From Prosthecomicrobium sp. N25 (lineage in GTDB: Bacteria > Pseudomonadota > Alphaproteobacteria > Rhizobiales > Ancalomicrobiaceae), in assembly GCF_037203705.1 (NCBI RefSeq), contig NZ_JBBCAT010000001.1, positions 1,027,418-1,091,417 on the forward strand: a stretch of 64,000 nucleotides of DNA. The letters run 5' to 3'. Positions within the stretch are counted from its first letter, which is position 1. Every line of letters begins with the position of its first letter. Positions 62,186-64,000 of this stretch are shown here, in pieces. Position numbers and translations under genes: made by a program. Under the pieces are notes generated by a model. The model had not been told where the DNA came from, did not search any database, and was given only the letters and a program-made list of their open reading frames with translations.

Positions 62186-63226
62186 TCACGCGTCGTCGCC
62201 GGCCGGGTCGACCAGACCGTACTCGGCGATGTTGGCGTCGCAGATCGCCTGCAGCCGTGCGACCCGGGGGTCGACGGTGTCGCCCTTGAAGAGATGGGCG
62301 AAACGGCGCTGAAGCTTGAGATAGTCGGCGACCGGCACCGGCCGGCGGATCTTGCGGACCGCCGTGACCCGCCCGTGCTCGGCCTCGAAGATCGGATAGA
62401 GCCCGGTCTCGACCGCGAGCCGCGCGAGCTTGATGGTGTCGCACGAGGCCGCGCCCCAGCCGAGCGGGCAGGGGACGTTGATCTGGATGTAGCGGGCGCC
62501 CCGGATCCCCATGGCCCGGGTGACCTTGCGCTCCAGGTCGTGCAGGTCGGCGACCGTGGCGGTCGCCACGTAGGGGATGCGGTGCGCGACCGCGATGCGC
62601 GGCACCGACTTGCCCTGGCCGAAGACGTTGCCGGGCTCCGGCCCGACCGCGGGCGTCGTCGCGGTCCGGGCGGCCGGCGGCGTCGCGGAGGAACGCTGCA
62701 CGCCGGTGTTCATGTAACCTTCGTTATCGTAGCAGATGTAGAGCACGTCGTCGTTGCGCTCGAACATGCCCGACAGGCACTGGAAGCCGATGTCGGTGGT
62801 CCCGCCGTCGCCGCCCTGCGCGATGACCCGCACTTCCGGCCGCTTCTTGACCCGCATCGCCGCCGCCACGCCGGTCGCCACCGCGGCCGCGTTGCCGAAC
62901 AGCGAGTGCAGCCACGGCAGCTGCCAGGAGGTCTCGGGGTAGGGCGTGGTGAAGACCTCCAGGCAACCGGTCGCGTTCACGGCGATCAGGTTGTTGCCCG
63001 TCGCCCGCATCGCCGCGTCGATGGCGTAGCGCGCGCCGAGCGCCTCGCCGCAGCCCTGGCAGGCGCGGTGGCCCGAGGTCAGGGCGTTCGACCGGTCGCG
63101 CGAGGCCTGGACGGCGCGCTCGTCCTCGGAGACGAGCCGGTTGCCGACCGTGAACGTGCCCTTCTGGTAGTAGCGGAGCTTCTGGACCGCCTCCTCGGGC
63201 GGCAGCGTGAGCGGGGCGTCGGTCAT
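62186..63226 (-). CDS. 2-oxoacid (pyruvate):ferredoxin oxidoreductase beta subunit
   Basis: 346 residues from the ATG at 63226. HRACQGCGEALGARYAIDAA and NATGCLEVFTTPYPETSWQL hold the Fe-S cysteines. The thiamine diphosphate motif is GDGGTTDIG ... CYDNEGYMNTGVQ, with the SSATP segment just after it. This is the TPP-binding catalytic subunit that decarboxylates the 2-oxoacid and passes electrons to ferredoxin. It follows the alpha subunit gene by 11 bases. Pyruvate is the most likely substrate. Confidence 0.92.
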   Translation of the reverse strand: MTDAPLTLPPEEAVQKLRYYQKGTFTVGNRLVSEDERAVQASRDRSNALTSGHRACQGCGEALGARYAIDAAMRATGNNLIAVNATGCLEVFTTPYPETSWQLPWLHSLFGNAAAVATGVAAAMRVKKRPEVRVIAQGGDGGTTDIGFQCLSGMFERNDDVLYICYDNEGYMNTGVQRSSATPPAARTATTPAVGPEPGNVFGQGKSVPRIAVAHRIPYVATATVADLHDLERKVTRAMGIRGARYIQINVPCPLGWGAASCDTIKLARLAVETGLYPIFEAEHGRVTAVRKIRRPVPVADYLKLQRRFAHLFKGDTVDPRVARLQAICDANIAEYGLVDPAGDDA

Positions 63227-63237
63227 GGCGGGGTCCC

Positions 63238-64000
63238 TCACTCGGCGGCCGGGCGGCCGGTGTCGGCCAGATGGCGCAGGATCGCCTCGGCGGTCGGGCC
63301 GGAGCGGCGGTGCTTGCGCGTGCGGTGGATCTCCCGGCCGACCACGCGTTCGTTGAGGTCGAGGAAATGCGTCCCCTCCCAGGGCTCGGCCGCGGCGCGG
63401 GCGAAGAGGCGGGCGAGCGAGGCGCGGGTAATCGCCCGGCCGCCGAGGCCGGCCACGCAGGAGTGCAGCCGCGGCGCCTGCGCGAGGTTGCGCAAGGCCC
63501 CCGCCACGTTGTCGGCGAGCTGGCCGCCCATGCCGACCGCGATGCTCTTCTCCACCACCACCACGTCCCTGGCCCTTGCCAAGGCCGAGCGCAGAGCCTC
63601 GATCGGGAAGGGCCGGTACGACACGATGGTGACGAGCCCGATCCGGTGCCCCGCCTCGCGCATCTCGTCGATCGTGTCCTTGATGGTGCCCGAGACGGAG
63701 CCCATGGCGACCACCATCAGGTCGGCGTCCTCGGCCCGGTAGCTGCGCACCAGCCCGCCGGAGCCGCGGCCGAACATCAGCCGGAACTGGTCGGCGATCT
63801 CCGGGATGAGCCGCAGCGCCTGGGTCTGCCGGTAGTGCGCCAGGAAGCGCACCTCCGTGAACGCGTCCGGCCCCACCATGGCGCCGATCGAGACCGGGTC
63901 GGCCGGGTCGAGCACCTGGACCGGATCGTAGGGCGGCAGGAAGGCGTCGACCGTCTCCTGGTCGGGAACGTCGATCCGCTCCACCGCGTGGGTGAGGATG
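63238..64000 (-). CDS. 2-oxoacid (pyruvate):ferredoxin oxidoreductase alpha subunit, 5' part cut by window edge
   Basis: About 254 C-terminal residues are visible; the frame runs on past base 64000, so the internal GTG at 63984 is not a start. ERIDVPDQETVDAFLPPYDP and the KSIAVGMGGQLADNVAGALR segment match the C-terminal half of alpha subunits. It ends 11 bases before the beta subunit gene. The gamma subunit, if separate, would lie outside the window. Confidence 0.88.
   Translation of the reverse strand, partial: ILTHAVERIDVPDQETVDAFLPPYDPVQVLDPADPVSIGAMVGPDAFTEVRFLAHYRQTQALRLIPEIADQFRLMFGRGSGGLVRSYRAEDADLMVVAMGSVSGTIKDTIDEMREAGHRIGLVTIVSYRPFPIEALRSALARARDVVVVEKSIAVGMGGQLADNVAGALRNLAQAPRLHSCVAGLGGRAITRASLARLFARAAAEPWEGTHFLDLNERVVGREIHRTRKHRRSGPTAEAILRHLADTGRPAAE

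Overview
The window is a G+C-rich chromosomal segment with dense, codon-biased genes and long antisense open frames typical of very high-GC genomes. Gene content points to an alphaproteobacterium, probably Hyphomicrobiales (Rhizobiales)-like: an IalB-family protein, SapC family, DUF2256 next to an Fe-S (PhrB-type) photolyase, a Pit/DUF47 phosphate pair, Gfo/Idh/MocA sugar catabolism with a CUT1-type ABC importer, and a type VI secretion system (T6SS) without a visible tssJ. No tRNA, rRNA, CRISPR array, insertion sequence or phage gene was found.

Layout. (1) 1-9218: a carbohydrate uptake and catabolism locus: a DUF993 protein (cut by the edge) and a Gfo/Idh oxidoreductase on the minus strand, a TetR-type regulator, then substrate-binding protein, two permeases, two more Gfo/Idh oxidoreductases and the ABC ATPase on the plus strand. 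Both transcription units carry related TetR-like operators just downstream of a promoter. (2) 9252-11460: DUF2256, a photolyase with the four Fe-S cysteines, and a small exported protein. (3) 11842-20445: a classical autotransporter with tandem repeats of about 117 residues, an exported caspase-like protein with twelve cysteine-pair repeats, and an IalB-family protein. (4) 20477-49575: a nearly complete T6SS in two divergent arms. The minus arm runs tssA, a DUF4384-like protein, a trypsin/pseudocaspase fusion, tssB, tssC, hcp, tssE, tssF, tssG and clpV. The plus arm runs vgrG, an unknown gene, fha, tssK, tssL (with OmpA domain), tssM, tagF, pppA and ppkA. Fha, PpkA, PppA and TagF together imply threonine-phosphorylation control of assembly. 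(5) 49717-53103: DUF4424, a secreted NlpC/P60-like putative peptidase and a SapC-family protein. (6) 53356-57737: pobA, an RbsD/FucU-type mutarotase, a Crp/Fnr regulator with an FNR-like box upstream, and an orphan histidine kinase. (7) 58004-60470: a Pit phosphate transporter with its DUF47 partner, flanked by two small secreted low-complexity proteins. (8) 60549-64000: part of a 2-oxoacid:ferredoxin oxidoreductase operon.

The most unusual content is a set of exported protease-like proteins in and beside the T6SS. One is an apparent trypsin zymogen (R/VVGG activation site, intact triad) fused to a caspase fold that has lost both catalytic residues. It lies in tandem with a DUF4384-like protein between tssA and tssB. 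A separate catalytically complete caspase-like protein carries twelve Cys-pair helical repeats. A working hypothesis, not shown by the sequence, is a periplasmic proteolytic module that senses or processes envelope events during T6SS activity. Three perfect tandem duplications (19, 29 and 25 bp) and a perfect 18-bp inverted repeat between the two T6SS arms are further noncoding signals. All statements are from reading the sequence; no database search was run.
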